Of a stretch of DNA of 64,000 nt, positions 44,220 through 54,755 are shown piece after piece (position 1 is the first letter of the stretch; each line of letters opens with the position of its first letter). The stretch comes from Cantharellus purpuraceus (taxonomy: Eukaryota > Basidiomycota > Agaricomycetes > Cantharellales > Hydnaceae). A model generated the notes under the pieces. That model was not told the DNA's origin and searched no databases. It saw nothing but the letters and a program-made list of their open reading frames with translations. The stretch spans positions 806,001 through 870,000 of the forward strand of contig JALBUN010000005.1 in assembly GCA_025174535.1 (NCBI GenBank), read 5' to 3'. A program made the position numbers and the translations under genes.

Positions 44220-46579
44220 GGGGAAAGAAGTCTTAGGAGACCCCACCGTTTATATAGACGCAGCTATGCTTCACGCTAACAGCCTTACAGCTCATTGTGC
44301 TTATTCAGTTTACAGCGTGGCAAACACTTTGAGACTTTTAATTCACAAATTCCTAATTAGGGCCATATGGCTCACTTGATTGGAGCTTCGGTACGGCGCT
44401 GACTGGTAGAAATTAAGTTTAGCGAGTGCACCTACTGTATATGTCAAGCTGCCGCCTCAGTGCCTATAAGCGGGAGATCCTAGATCCTGCACGTGAATGC
44501 ATGGTATAATCTAATATGGAAGCCTTTGCATCCTTCGTCTGGTACCTCTTACAAACAAAGGAAGCCTTGCACTACTACTCCACCTACATCATGATTTGAG
44601 ACTATGATATTGACCCGTCACGTTGAAGATGCCTCACAGATTTTGCCATCCTTGAAGGCGAGATTCAGAAGTGGGACAATTTCTAACTTTATTGTAGACG
44701 CTGATTTCCACATCCTACCATGCGTAGCATCGCGAGGTTTGAACCTAATCGGAACCTAATCGGACATGCTGTTTCCTCATGTTGTCATATGACGTCGCTG
44801 CACAGTACCCTGGCTGTTGAATAGCACAGTTGAACATTGGGGAGAGCAGCGCCGTGGGGTTTTCACCTTAGCTTCATTCCTCACAATCATTGCGAGTGGC
44901 CATTGTGTGCAATACGCCAATTGAGATACATAAGGGTCAGAATAGACGTGTCGCTGTCGCATTCAATGTTCACATCGTGTCGGAATCCGTCGACTGCGCG
45001 CCGACATGGAGATGGCAATTGAGATGGCACTTGCATTTGCCTCACGTAATATGTACCGTGTACTCTCCATTGATCCTATAGGAAGCAACTGTCAAAAATA
45101 GAACAAAGTAGTCCTGTAATCTTGCGAGACTGTATCGTGAGGCGTGCCTTGATGAAACACTTGCGTGGGATATTTAGAGCTTGGTGGGCCAAGCCATTGG
45201 ACCCGAAGGGTAGGCGAGCATGATAGAGGGCACAGCGGACAGAGAGTAAGGACCATACGCAGGGGAGACGAGCCTAGTATACGAAGGTGGACAACTGTTA
45301 TCTGACTCATCGTGTTACAAGTCCACCCACTGGGCTGTTATCAGAGAATCCATTCATCAGTATGCTTGAAAGTCGCACCGTCATGTTCTCGCCCATCGGA
45401 TCACTTAAATTCTTCCATACGATTTCACTTTGACTGTTATTCCGGTCTCCTGTTGGGATATCCACGGCCCTAGGCTAGGTTCCTCTGACTGATGGACTGC
45501 AGATGGAGACCATGCTTCATGTTGAAGATATGGCAGAGGAAATGTTGCGAATGCCGAAGAGAGAGAGGAGGCGACTCGTGAGTTGGCTGTGAGGCGAAGG
45601 CTATGTGTCGTTTTTGTCAAGAATTTATTCAAGTAATATTACAATCTATTGGAGCAAGAAGGGGGAGTTTTATGATAAGGAAAAGTTGTGAAAAGTTTGG
45701 GAATTTTTTGATTAAGGGATGAGGAGGAGGTGATTTTCGATTTTATTTTGTGAGCCATCCTTTCGTTCTACGGGGGTGGCTACTACTCAAAAAGGGAGGT
45801 ATTATGATGATTTTCATTCGTCATAAACCTCAAGTCAAACGGGTAAAAACTCCTTTCTCTATAAAAAGTTTTTCCCCATGACATCACATATTATCAGTAT
45901 CCACATCATTTCTTTTATCATATGTTTCAATCCTACTAAAAGGCTTTTTTATCATGTGATTGTCAAATTGTATATTAACAACAACTGTGTACGAGTATCA
46001 ATAAGGAGATTCACTATTCTTAATCCCTTCCAAGCTGCAAACAAACAGCTTGTGTCAACTTTCTGTCGTTCCTGGAATAACTCCTAAACGACCTATTCTA
46101 TTAGAAATCTTTTGCATATCCTATTAGGATATTGCATCAACTACTTCTATCTCAAATTACGAACGATTTGGATCATTACATCCATTTCTATTAAGCAAAC
46201 ACTTTTTCAAAGTGTTGCTATTCCCATTTCTGCTCAAATATTTTGCAGAATTCCCAGTTCTTAACCGAATATTCTGATATCTGGTAACATCACTCTACTA
46301 AACAACACCTTTCCATCGACCCCGCATATATCTGCATCCTTGCAGTAATTGCTCCCCTATTCAAAATCTACTTCGCCACCATTCCTCACTTTCATCTTAC
46401 ATTCATACACAACACCTCTCCCTCATCTTTTCTTAACAGTTTTGACGAGTGAATGATTAGGACATCTCCAGACGGGCACCGTGTGTCATGTTGAAGCAAC
46501 GATGAAGGAAATTTTGCAAATGCTTAAGGGTTGGGAGACCCCTCATGAGTTGCTTGTGGTGCTGGGCTTTTGTGTAGCA
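44220..46579. other. Intergenic, AT-rich, with a degenerate repeated motif
   Basis: No gene recognised. Short similar stretches occur at about 45505-45550 and 46478-46525 (CATGTTGAAG and GAAAT(G/T)TTGC(G/A)AATGC), suggesting fragments of a common element. From about 45640 to 46440 the sequence is AT-rich with pyrimidine runs, like the spacer at 22.8-23.8 kb. Confidence 0.45.
44249..44257 (-). promoter_or_regulatory. TATA-like box of the Cys/His-rich gene
   Basis: TATATAAAC on the minus strand, about 30 bp before the inferred ATG at 44219; an unusually short leader unless transcription starts very near the ATG. Confidence 0.4.
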
Positions 46580-47477
46580 CCTATTTGAGATAAAGGACCT
46601 GGGAAATGTCTACTGGCTCCTGGGAGTAGCAATCACATGTGACTGCAAAGCCAGCACTGTCTCACTATCTCAGGGATTGTACATAGACACAATCATAGGA
46701 CAGTTCAAAATGCAAGGAGCTTACCATGTTTCAGCACCACTTGATACTGGAACTCGACTATCAACAACAATGTGTCCATCAAACAAGGAAGAGAAACAAA
46801 AAATGTCAAAGAAACCATACCAGATGGCTGTAGGATCACTCATGTATGCAGCAATAACCACATGGCCAGATATCAGCTTTGCTGTTCAGCAACTGAGCCA
46901 ACACATCCAATCCAGGATGTGAGCAATGGGAGGCAGCAAAACATGTAATATGGTACCTTAAAGGCACATGCAATTTTTGTCTGGTGCTGGGAGGAAAAGC
47001 CAACATAAAACTCACCAGGTATACTGACTCCAACTGGGAAACAACCCTGACAGACATTGATTAATATCGGGTTACCTTTTCAGCCTAGGCAAAGGGGTTA
47101 TATCTTGGAGTTCTAAAAAACAGCAGACAGTTGCTGCCTCATCCTGTAAAGCTGATATATGGCGACAAATCATTGTGTGAAGGAAGCATTATGGTTGAGG
47201 AGCTTACTCAACTGTCTTTCCCTACCTCAAAAGAAAGCTACCACAATTTTTTGTGACAATCTTGGGACTATCACACTGACCAAGGATGCATCTTTCCATG
47301 TATGATTGAAGCACATAGACGTGGCACATCATTTTGTCAGAGAGCAGGTTGAGATTGTTGTGAGATTAAGTAGACAAATAGCAGTTGGTAGAACAATAGT
47401 GTAGTATTCCAATATGTAATTGGAATCTTTGAGAAGCAAAAGCAGTGAGTCAGTGGGATCAATATGATTTGGAATGA
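46580..47477 (+). mobile_element. Ty1/copia RT-RNase H fragment
   Basis: Reads LYIDTIIGQFKMQGA, YQMAVGSLMYAAITTWPDIS and FAVQQLSQ, the end of copia reverse transcriptase, then TRYTDSNWETTLTD, TVAASSCEAEY-like and KEALWLRSLLN-like segments of copia RNase H, and KHIDVAHHFVREQVE. Frames are broken by stops and shifts. The 3' LTR follows at 47478. The 5' part of the element is absent from the window. Confidence 0.88.
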
Positions 47478-49429
47478 TGTTATGACTATATTCATTAATG
47501 CCCAGATCCCCATCCAATCCACTCAGATCCCCATGTACATGAAATCTATACTCCATTTGGAAAGCATCATGTCTCCAATTATCTGTCTAATTGTTGCTGA
47601 CAATCTCACCCATCTGTCTCTGGTTCCGATTGATGCATCAGCATCACCATAGGAACTGTATGGGAACCACCTTTTCCCTATCAAATTCCATTTATGCCGC
47701 ACCAATGTGCTATTCTTTGCTTTTCCATTCCTAAATATCAGCATATATTTGATGCTTGTACCTGGAATGGACTTATTCAAATATTCTCTATTTTTCCATA
47801 TTTTTTCGGGAATATTCCATGCAGAACTCAGCTCAGAATCATTTATTTCTGCTGTGCTACAGTTGTGGACCCATAGGCGCCCACAAACCTTCACACAGCC
47901 GGCTCTCCCCTTTTGGACCAGGCATTTGGCCTGAATTCAAGCTCAGATGTCTCTGATCAATAAATATTCTCTAACTTAACAACCACAGCCTCTCAGGGCA
48001 CTATTTTCTGTGGAGATCATCACATGACATGTGGCTATCCATGGCTGTCCAAACCAGTGCAGAAAACAGGGTGGACACCCTTCTTTTTGCCTGATCAGTG
48101 CCTAGTTCAGGGATCAGATCAGCTGATGGGTGATCAAATCAGGTGATTGCCTTGGAATATTCTACCCCTTTCCATAACATTCTAGCTGTTTCCTTCTATT
48201 ATTAGATAGAACTTTCCAGAACCATTATTCAGCTCCTGATCAGTGTTAGTGCTGTGATCAGATCCTGTGATTGGCTTGGAATATTCTACCCCTTTCTTCC
48301 ACCTTCCACCACCTTCCAGTAGTTTCCATCTATTAATAGGTAGAATATTCCAGAAGCATTAGTCAGCTCCTGTAAATACAATATATAAGGAGGCTATTCT
48401 GCCTCTGAAATAGTAACATATCCTACCCATCTTCTGCACACCAGTGTGACTAGAGTGACATACAGTGTCATCCTCTATCTCAGTAACTGTTGATTACCAG
48501 TTCAAGGATCTTTTACAGTTGTGTAACTGTACTTGATTGCACTCAAAGTAGTGATATTCCTGCTTTGGGCGTGAGTGTAGTATCTGCCTCACGTGACTAC
48601 AAATCTACAGGGTGAGATTGTCTGTCGATAGTCCTGCCATTAGTGCTCTTGTTTAAGTTACTAGTGTGTACTGCCTTTGCAGAGCATTAGAAGCTTGAAC
48701 TTGTGTGAAGCAGTTGCTAGACTACTTCACACATTGCTGTTACCCACTTCTGAGTGCCACTGGTTGGACGGTTGGATTCATCCACCTACTTCCTTTAGCC
48801 TCTAAGTGCATTCCCATCTTTTCGGAATATCTGGACCCCTAAGCGTCCGTGAACTCTAGACTCTGGAAGTCTTATTCATTTCTTGCTGCTAAGAAATGTA
48901 TTACCTTTCTGCGTATAGTCTGCATTGACCAATACAAAGGATTGTAACCAAAGTACAAACGTTAAATCGTTTCTGGAGTTGTGCTGCAGCAGGGTTTGAT
49001 ATTCTTCTCAGCTGTTCATTCACGGAATTGTGGTGATTTAGAGTTTGCCCTAACACCATAATTTTGCGGGTCCCAAAACAGGAACCCGGACATCCATCCC
49101 CATCAAACTTGGACATACTCATGTAAGGCCATTGACCTTGGAGACCCATCACCGGAGTAATTATTATTAGATTTCAAATATGTAAGTTGCCTGACTGGGA
49201 CTTCATTCCCCAGTTCAAATATTGAATCACACCTAGTTCCTAAGTCCAATCCTAATTATCTAAGTCATACTCCATCTCCAAAATCTCAGACACTGGTATT
49301 AGTGAGGGCGCAGCACATAAGCTGAAGCCAAGTCCGTCCTGACCCCCATGACATGCTCCAACTCCAACCCAATCTCTGACCCAACCTCCAACCCAATCTC
49401 CGACCCCAAATTGGACCTAGTGTGTAACA
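47478..49429 (+). mobile_element. Copia LTR interrupted by a subfamily A solo LTR
   Basis: The outer LTR (TGTTATGACT to GTGTAACA, about 523 bp after removing the insert) matches the uninterrupted copy at 22224-22753 and follows the copia RNase H fragment, so it is best read as that element's 3' LTR. The insert is described at 47657-49080. Confidence 0.85.
47657..49080 (+). mobile_element. Solo LTR, subfamily A, with target duplication GGAAC
   Basis: Runs TGTATGGGAACCACC to GGTCCCAAAACA with GGAAC on both sides. The paralogous copia LTR shows the unfilled site near 22400 (CACCATAGGAACCTGGACAT). TATA-like TATATAAGG lies in the shared core. It lacks the TGACTC array of subfamily B. Confidence 0.96.
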
Positions 49430-49474
49430 TCTTTCAAAGATGCTGATGAAGTTTATGGAGGTCCACAGCAAAGT

Positions 49475-50909
49475 TGTATGGGAACTGGTTTTCCCTTAAA
49501 AAGATCTTGTTTAAAGTCCCAAAACTGTACAATTCTGCTTGATGGCCTTAAAATATCAGCATATATCTGCTGCTTTCTCTTGATTCAGGGCCATTCAAAT
49601 ATTCTCTATTTTTTCATATTTTTTGGGAATTTTCCATGCAGAAATGAGTCTACAAACTTATTGTTCTGCTGGGCGAAGTTTTGGGACCCACATGGACCCA
49701 CAAACCTTCGCAGATGTCAGCAGCCTCAAAGTCAGCCGGAGTCACCCGGACAACTGACTCATTTCAATCTCCGACTCAATCTGGTCACCACTGCCAGTAA
49801 ATCCTCAATATCTTCCCAACCACTGCACCTCCTGACTCCATTTTCAGTGGAGAGTTCAATAGAAGCTGTGCCTACCCATAGCTGTGCTAATCAGCCTGGG
49901 AAACGAAGTATTGACCGAGTTATTTGAGTAATGGTGACTCATGCAATGACTCCTGCCATGACTCATGCTATGACTCCTTCCATGACTCATACCATGACTC
50001 CTGTGATTACTCATACTATGACTCCTGCTCTGAGTCACACTATGACTCCATCCATGACTCATGCCATGAGTCAGAGCAAATCCAAGCAGCTCATTGGCTA
50101 GGAAACTTCCACCCCCTTCTCACATATTCCACTAGCTTCCAGTAGTTTCCATCTATTAATAGGTAGAAGTTTCCAGTAGTATTAGTCAGCTCCTGTAAAT
50201 ACAATATAAAAGGAGCCCATTCTGCCTCTGAAATAAATAACCATTTTCTACCCCATCATTTGCACATCAGTGTGACTAGAGTGACATACAGTGTCATCCT
50301 CTATATCTCAGTAACTGTTGATTGTCCAGTTCAAGGGTCGCTTACAGTTGTGTAACTGTATTCAATTGCACTCGAAGTAGTGATTGTCCTGCTTTGGGTG
50401 TGAGTGTAGTATCTGCCTCAAGTGACTACAAATCTACAGGGTGAGATTGTCTGTCGATAGTCCTGCCATTAGTGCTCTTGTTTAAGTTACTAGTGTGTAC
50501 TGCCTTTGCAGAGCATTAGAATCTTGAACTTGTGTGAAGCAGTTGCTAGACTACTTCACACATTGCTGTTACCTGCTTCAGAGTGTCACTGGTTGGACGG
50601 TTGGATTCATCCACCTACTTCCTCTAGCCTCTAAGTGCATTCCCATCTTTTTGGAATATCTGGACCCCTAAGCATCCGTGAACTCTAGACTCTGGAAGTC
50701 TTATTCATTCCCTACTGCTAAGAAACATATTACCTTCCTGTGTATCGTCTGCATTGACCATTACAACAGATTGTAACCAAAGTACAAACGTTAAATCATT
50801 TCTGGAGTTGTGCTGCAGTAGGATTTGATATTCTTCTCAGCTGTTCATTCACAGAATTGTGGTGATTTAGAGTTTGCCCTAACACCATAATTTTGCGGGT
50901 TCCAAAACA
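49475..50909 (+). mobile_element. Solo LTR, subfamily B, with target duplication AAAGT
   Basis: Same ends as the other subfamily B copies, flanked by AAAGT on both sides. It sits 45 bp downstream of the interrupted copia LTR. Confidence 0.95.
49935..50073 (+). promoter_or_regulatory. 12-bp-periodic TGACTC array (12 sites)
   Basis: Third copy of the array, same length and site order as at 32936-33074. Confidence 0.8.
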
Positions 50910-51857
50910 AAAGTCTTGAGCTCTTGAGGAAGTGAGGTCTCATTCAGGATGTATGGAGATCTTTTTGCTTGACAGTGCACTCCCATCGAAACTCTGGGAC
51001 TTTTGTACTGCGAGCTGCCTGAACCACTTGTCCCCAGTCAGGTCATAGTTCTTGGTAAGTCTTTCTACAGTCGACACATGAGCTTTCTTCCAGAATGTAG
51101 CTACGCTGATCGGGAGGCCAGTCAGCAAACCCAAGTGTGAGCTATGCAAGCTTGCAATTGGTGAGCAGTCTCTAATCTTTTGATGTGTTAACAATGCTCG
51201 GCGATATCAAGCATCACTCCCTGATGTGTGACCCTCAGGAGCCGCTGCATCAAGATCTCCTACCTCTTCTCCTCTTCTTTGACATGTAGACGCCTAGGCT
51301 AGTATTGCTACGCGCTTCTCTATCAGAAATGTCTTGGACTTGGGTTAACTATATAAGTGGGTTTCGGGAAAGATACTCGCAGGTATAAGGTTAACAAGGA
51401 TTCTCAACAGAAGGCGAGGACTTGTGGCTAGTACAATAAATTTGAGCGTACTATTGATTTAATAACCAATCGTCGACACTGTTTGTAATTTCAGGTTCTC
51501 TGATCCTCCTGTAATTTAGGCGCACACGTGGATGACCCATTGATTGGCAAGCCCTTTCCCGGCATTCCCACTTACCCAGGTCTCAATGCCGGCATTTGGA
51601 GAGTAAGCAGCTAGAGAGAGATTTAATATACAATTCGGTCTGCTAATATTCCACTAGCAACGATACTCGAACCATCAACCCATGCGGAGAACAGTTTTGT
51701 TGTAAGTACTATCTTTCCTTTCCACACATATATCAGATGGCTTGACTGGAAACAGCAATATTGTTACTCACCGCTTGGGAGGTTGACAAGGGCTTTGGGG
51801 CACAGACTCTCGTGAATATACTCTATCATATAACAAACTTTCCTCGGCCCCCCTATG
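50910..51857. other. Intergenic, one weak exon-like stretch
   Basis: Around 51515-51700 a plus-strand stretch reads DDPLIGKPFPGIPTYPGLNA before a possible donor, then an acceptor near 51655. No family is recognised and no start or stop fits, so no gene is called. The rest shows nothing. Confidence 0.4.
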
Positions 51858-51948
51858 GGTGAGATGGCCGAGTTGGTCTAAGGCGTCAGACTAAGGCTTA
51901 TGTAATCTGATCTCTTCGGGGGCGTGGGTTCGAATCCCACTCTCATCA
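51858..51948 (+). tRNA. tRNA-Leu(AAG) with an ~8-nt intron
   Basis: Acceptor GGTGAGA pairs with TCTCATC, discriminator A. A box TGGCCGAGTTGG, T arm GTGGG-TTCGAAT-CCCAC perfect. Anticodon stem TCAGA/TCTGA encloses CT-AAG-G, with the anticodon at 51893-51895, followed by a short insert (CTTATGTA) at the canonical intron position after base 37. A long variable arm, as expected for leucine tRNA, precedes the T arm. Confidence 0.93.
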
Positions 51949-52201
51949 TTTTTCCCTAGCTACTTAGGTGTTGTCGAGGCAATGCTAACATGAGGTGCTG
52001 CATGGCTGTTGTTTGTAGTGCCGTAGCCATTAGGACTCATCCCAGACTTCTCCTGTCGATTCCAGCGGGATTGGTCGTCGCCGTCACCATTCGCCGCCGG
52101 ATCACCGGCCCCACCGGTCGTTGGAAATTGTTCTGCCCGGCTGCATGCTCTTTAAATTCGCAAGCTTGTTCGGCGCTACAACGTAACATCCCTACAGCAG
52201 C

Positions 52202-53123
52202 ATGTCTCAGTCGTACACACTCATCTATTGGGGCGGCATGCCGTGAGCATACTTCCCAACGCATATTATTATTCTACTCACCGTCTCTTTCCTACCATCT
52301 AGAGGTCGCGGCGAGGCAAGCGTTCGTTTGTAATCCATCAAAACTCACTCACTCTCCAGCAGTACATCCGTCTTCCCTTCGAATATACAAAGACCCACTA
52401 CGAAGAGATCAACGACCCGAAAGTAATTGTTTCATATTTCTCCCCAAAGGGCGAGCACTTTGCGCCCCCTATCCTCGACGTCGATGGATCTTTCCAGTTG
52501 TCTCAGACTCCTGCCATCCTGGCATATCTCAGCCCCAAGCTGGGTCTCTCAGGGTCCAACGACATTGAACAAGCCAAGATCCATCAACTCACACTGACCG
52601 CTCTCGATTTGAGCAACGAGGCTCACGATGTGAGTCCTACTGCTCCCACTATAATATCATAACCAAGAGTCTCACCTAATGATAACAACAGTCCCACCAC
52701 CCCATTTCCGGGGCACTCTACTACGAAGACCAAAAGACCGAATCCAGTCGTCGTACTGAGGACTTCCGCAGATCTCGCATACCAAAATTCCTGACACACT
52801 TTGAGACGGTGCTTGAAAGAAGCGGGAATGGTGTTCTTGTGGGAACAAAGGTGTCGATTGCTGATCTGATGGTCTTTCATAACCTTGAGGGTCTCATATT
52901 CGCATTCCCGAAACGCATGGAAACCTTGAGAAACAGCGGCTCGTATAAGAATCTTTTCGCCCTCAAGGATAGGATTGGACAAGAACTCTCAGGATATTTG
53001 AAGAGCGAGCGTCGGAAAGGCTTTGCCAGTGGCATATTCAGGCACTACCCCGAGCTAGTGAGTTTTCACCTGGTGTTTTGACTGCGTGTGTTGATGTCAT
53101 GCTGCACCAAGGACGCTGAATGA
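52202..53123 (+). CDS. Glutathione S-transferase-like protein
   Basis: Five exons by eye: MSQSYTLIYWGGMP; GRGEAS; YIRLPFEYTKTHYEEINDPK to LDLSNEAHD; SHHPISGALYYEDQKTE to FRHYPEL; DAE-stop. The thioredoxin-like half carries FAPPILDVDGSFQLSQTPAI, the cis-Pro and Ser region of GSTs, and the helical half carries RIPKFLTHFETVLE, VGTKVSIADLMVFHNLEGL and FAFPKRMETL, the pattern of sigma-like fungal GSTs. Expected to conjugate glutathione or act in stress metabolism; substrate unknown. The junction after GRGEAS is uncertain (donor GTTCGT or GTTTGT) and the first domain is a little short there. The last intron places a three-codon final exon. Confidence 0.82.
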
Positions 53124-53479
53124 ATTACCAAGTAAATTGACAGTAGCACTGTTTAAGCACACGTGAAATGGAAAAATAAGCTGGTTAATCAATGTATCAA
53201 TCCACAAGTGACATTTACACCCTAGTGAAATGACGGAGATAGCTTTTCTTCTTCGACACCACGCGCGAACAGGCACATTAATGACTAACACAATCCAAGA
53301 GTGTGACAATGAATACGCAAGGAACTTACAAATTTGAGGGACCAAGAAAGGAGTTCCTCCTCGCTTCTGATAAGACGTTAGTACCGAATATCCCAACAAA
53401 CGTTGGATATTGTGGGTACATTATAAGACCATCTATGCAAGCTAAGAGTTAGCAACACTACGACATTTACACAGATATA

Positions 53480-54412
53480 CTATTCTTCATCGTTTGGGGG
53501 TGCAATTTCTTCCAGACCTCGTGCATCCCTTTCTAGTACCGCCTCTTCAATGGCCATGGTATCAACGATCTCTTCTGGCTCATCCGCAGCATCGTCGTCC
53601 ACTTCCTCCGCTGCTTCCTCCTCTTCCTCCTCCTCTTGTTCTTCCTCCTCCTCCTCCTCCTGTGCCTCCGCTTCAGCCATTCCAACGTCTTCATCAACGC
53701 CACCTTCCTCTTGCTCTTCGGTGTTCCCTTGTGTTTGAGGCTCAGGTTCGGACTCTTGAATTTTGTTGTCCAGAAGTGTGGTATTGACTTCTAAGGACAC
53801 TGTCGAAGTTTCCTTTTCCTTTCCTTTTCCTTTCAAACCTGTTCCTTTGCCCTTATCGGCCTTTCCTACACCACGATATGCTGCATGGAAGCATGCCATT
53901 GGTCACGAGATTTATGCAACGGAGGATAGGGTATGGTACCACGTACACTCTAATTCACTTTGCAAGGATGGGACTAGATCGCCAAATTCAATGATCTCTA
54001 GCGCTTTGAGGATGTCTGGGCCCGCAATGGTCTTGCGTGAACGTGACGCTGCGACATCTTGTGCGCTACGTGTGTGAGAGGATTAGGTTATGGGATGATG
54101 AGCGACTTGGAAGATCTCACGTAGCCGCTGTATGGTAGACTTTGTCACTCGCAGACGCATCATACGGTTGCGAGGCATACCTAGGTAGTTGATAAAGACG
54201 GTGGTGCCGTTCACGAGAGTGTTAATCGTGTCTTTCTGCAGCTTTGCCTCAGGAGGCAACTGACCAGAGGGCTAATCAGTGGCTATCCGGAGGACCCTAG
54301 ACTGAAAGTGTTCTCTTACGGCGGATTTTGCGATTCGGCTTACGAGTGCTTTGGGGAGCTGGAAGTTGTCGATGCCATCTGAACTGGAGCTAGGTTGCGC
54401 ACGTGTCGACAT
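53480..54412 (-). CDS. DPB4: DNA polymerase epsilon subunit Dpb4 (POLE3)
   Basis: Four exons. Starts MSTRAQPSSSSDG, then the histone fold FQLPKALVSRIAKSA, GQLPPEAKLQKDTINTLVNG, TTVFINYL, DVAASRSRKTIAGPDILKAL, EIIEFGDLVPSLQSELES. This is the Dpb4/CHRAC17 type that pairs with Dpb3 or a CHRAC15-like partner in polymerase epsilon and ISWI remodellers. The long C-terminal tail has a KG-rich stretch then a very long Glu-rich acidic run, usual for the family. At NYL/DVAAS the expected family sequence has about five more residues, so that junction may be misplaced. An open frame extends upstream of the chosen ATG by some 35 codons. Confidence 0.9.
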
Positions 54413-54532
54413 CTTAAGAGGGCGGGAGGTTAACTTGGGCGGAATTTTAAGCGGAGATGACGTGTTTCCCAATATGGGTGACACCCTTTCCTTTACTGGA
54501 CAACAATTTGCCTTCAAACTCAGATTGAAAGT

Positions 54533-54541
54533 ATATAAAGG
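54533..54541 (+). promoter_or_regulatory. TATA box upstream of the small secreted peptide
   Basis: GTATATAAA in the 220-bp divergent region between Dpb4 and the small secreted peptide, about 100 bp before its ATG. A pyrimidine-rich tract follows (54570-54625), typical of highly expressed fungal promoters. Confidence 0.55.
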
Positions 54542-54632
54542 CTATTGTAGATCTGTTTTAATATAGTTCCGTCTTCCTTCCCCCCTCCGCTCAGCGTTCA
54601 CCCTCTCTCAGCGTTCCTCCCTCAGATACGCC

Positions 54633-54755
54633 ATGCACTCATACGCTCGTTCCGTGATATCTGTCCTTGTCATCACTATGCTCAGCTTGGCTACCACTGC
54701 CCTCTCCGTCAACACCACAGCTTTGGCAGCGGCTGTCCCTGGAGGCGAGTCTTAG
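54633..54755 (+). CDS. Small secreted peptide or signal-peptide exon (40 residues)
   Basis: MHSYARSVISVLVITMLSLA begins a short frame with a basic start and hydrophobic core typical of a signal peptide, then TTALSVNTTALAAAVPGGES and a stop. A TATA box and CT-rich leader precede it. The stop follows a possible donor-like GGCGAGT, so it may be the first exon of a longer secreted protein, but I could not extend it convincingly. Not matched to a known family. Confidence 0.55.
   Translation: MHSYARSVISVLVITMLSLATTALSVNTTALAAAVPGGES

Noticed and set aside
51515..51720. Exon-like stretch before the tRNA-Leu gene
   Set aside because: A good donor and acceptor exist but neither reading phase gives a recognisable protein, and no start or stop codon could be placed.
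53494..53787. Proline/serine-rich plus-strand frames
   Set aside because: Antisense shadow of the acidic Glu-rich tail of Dpb4.
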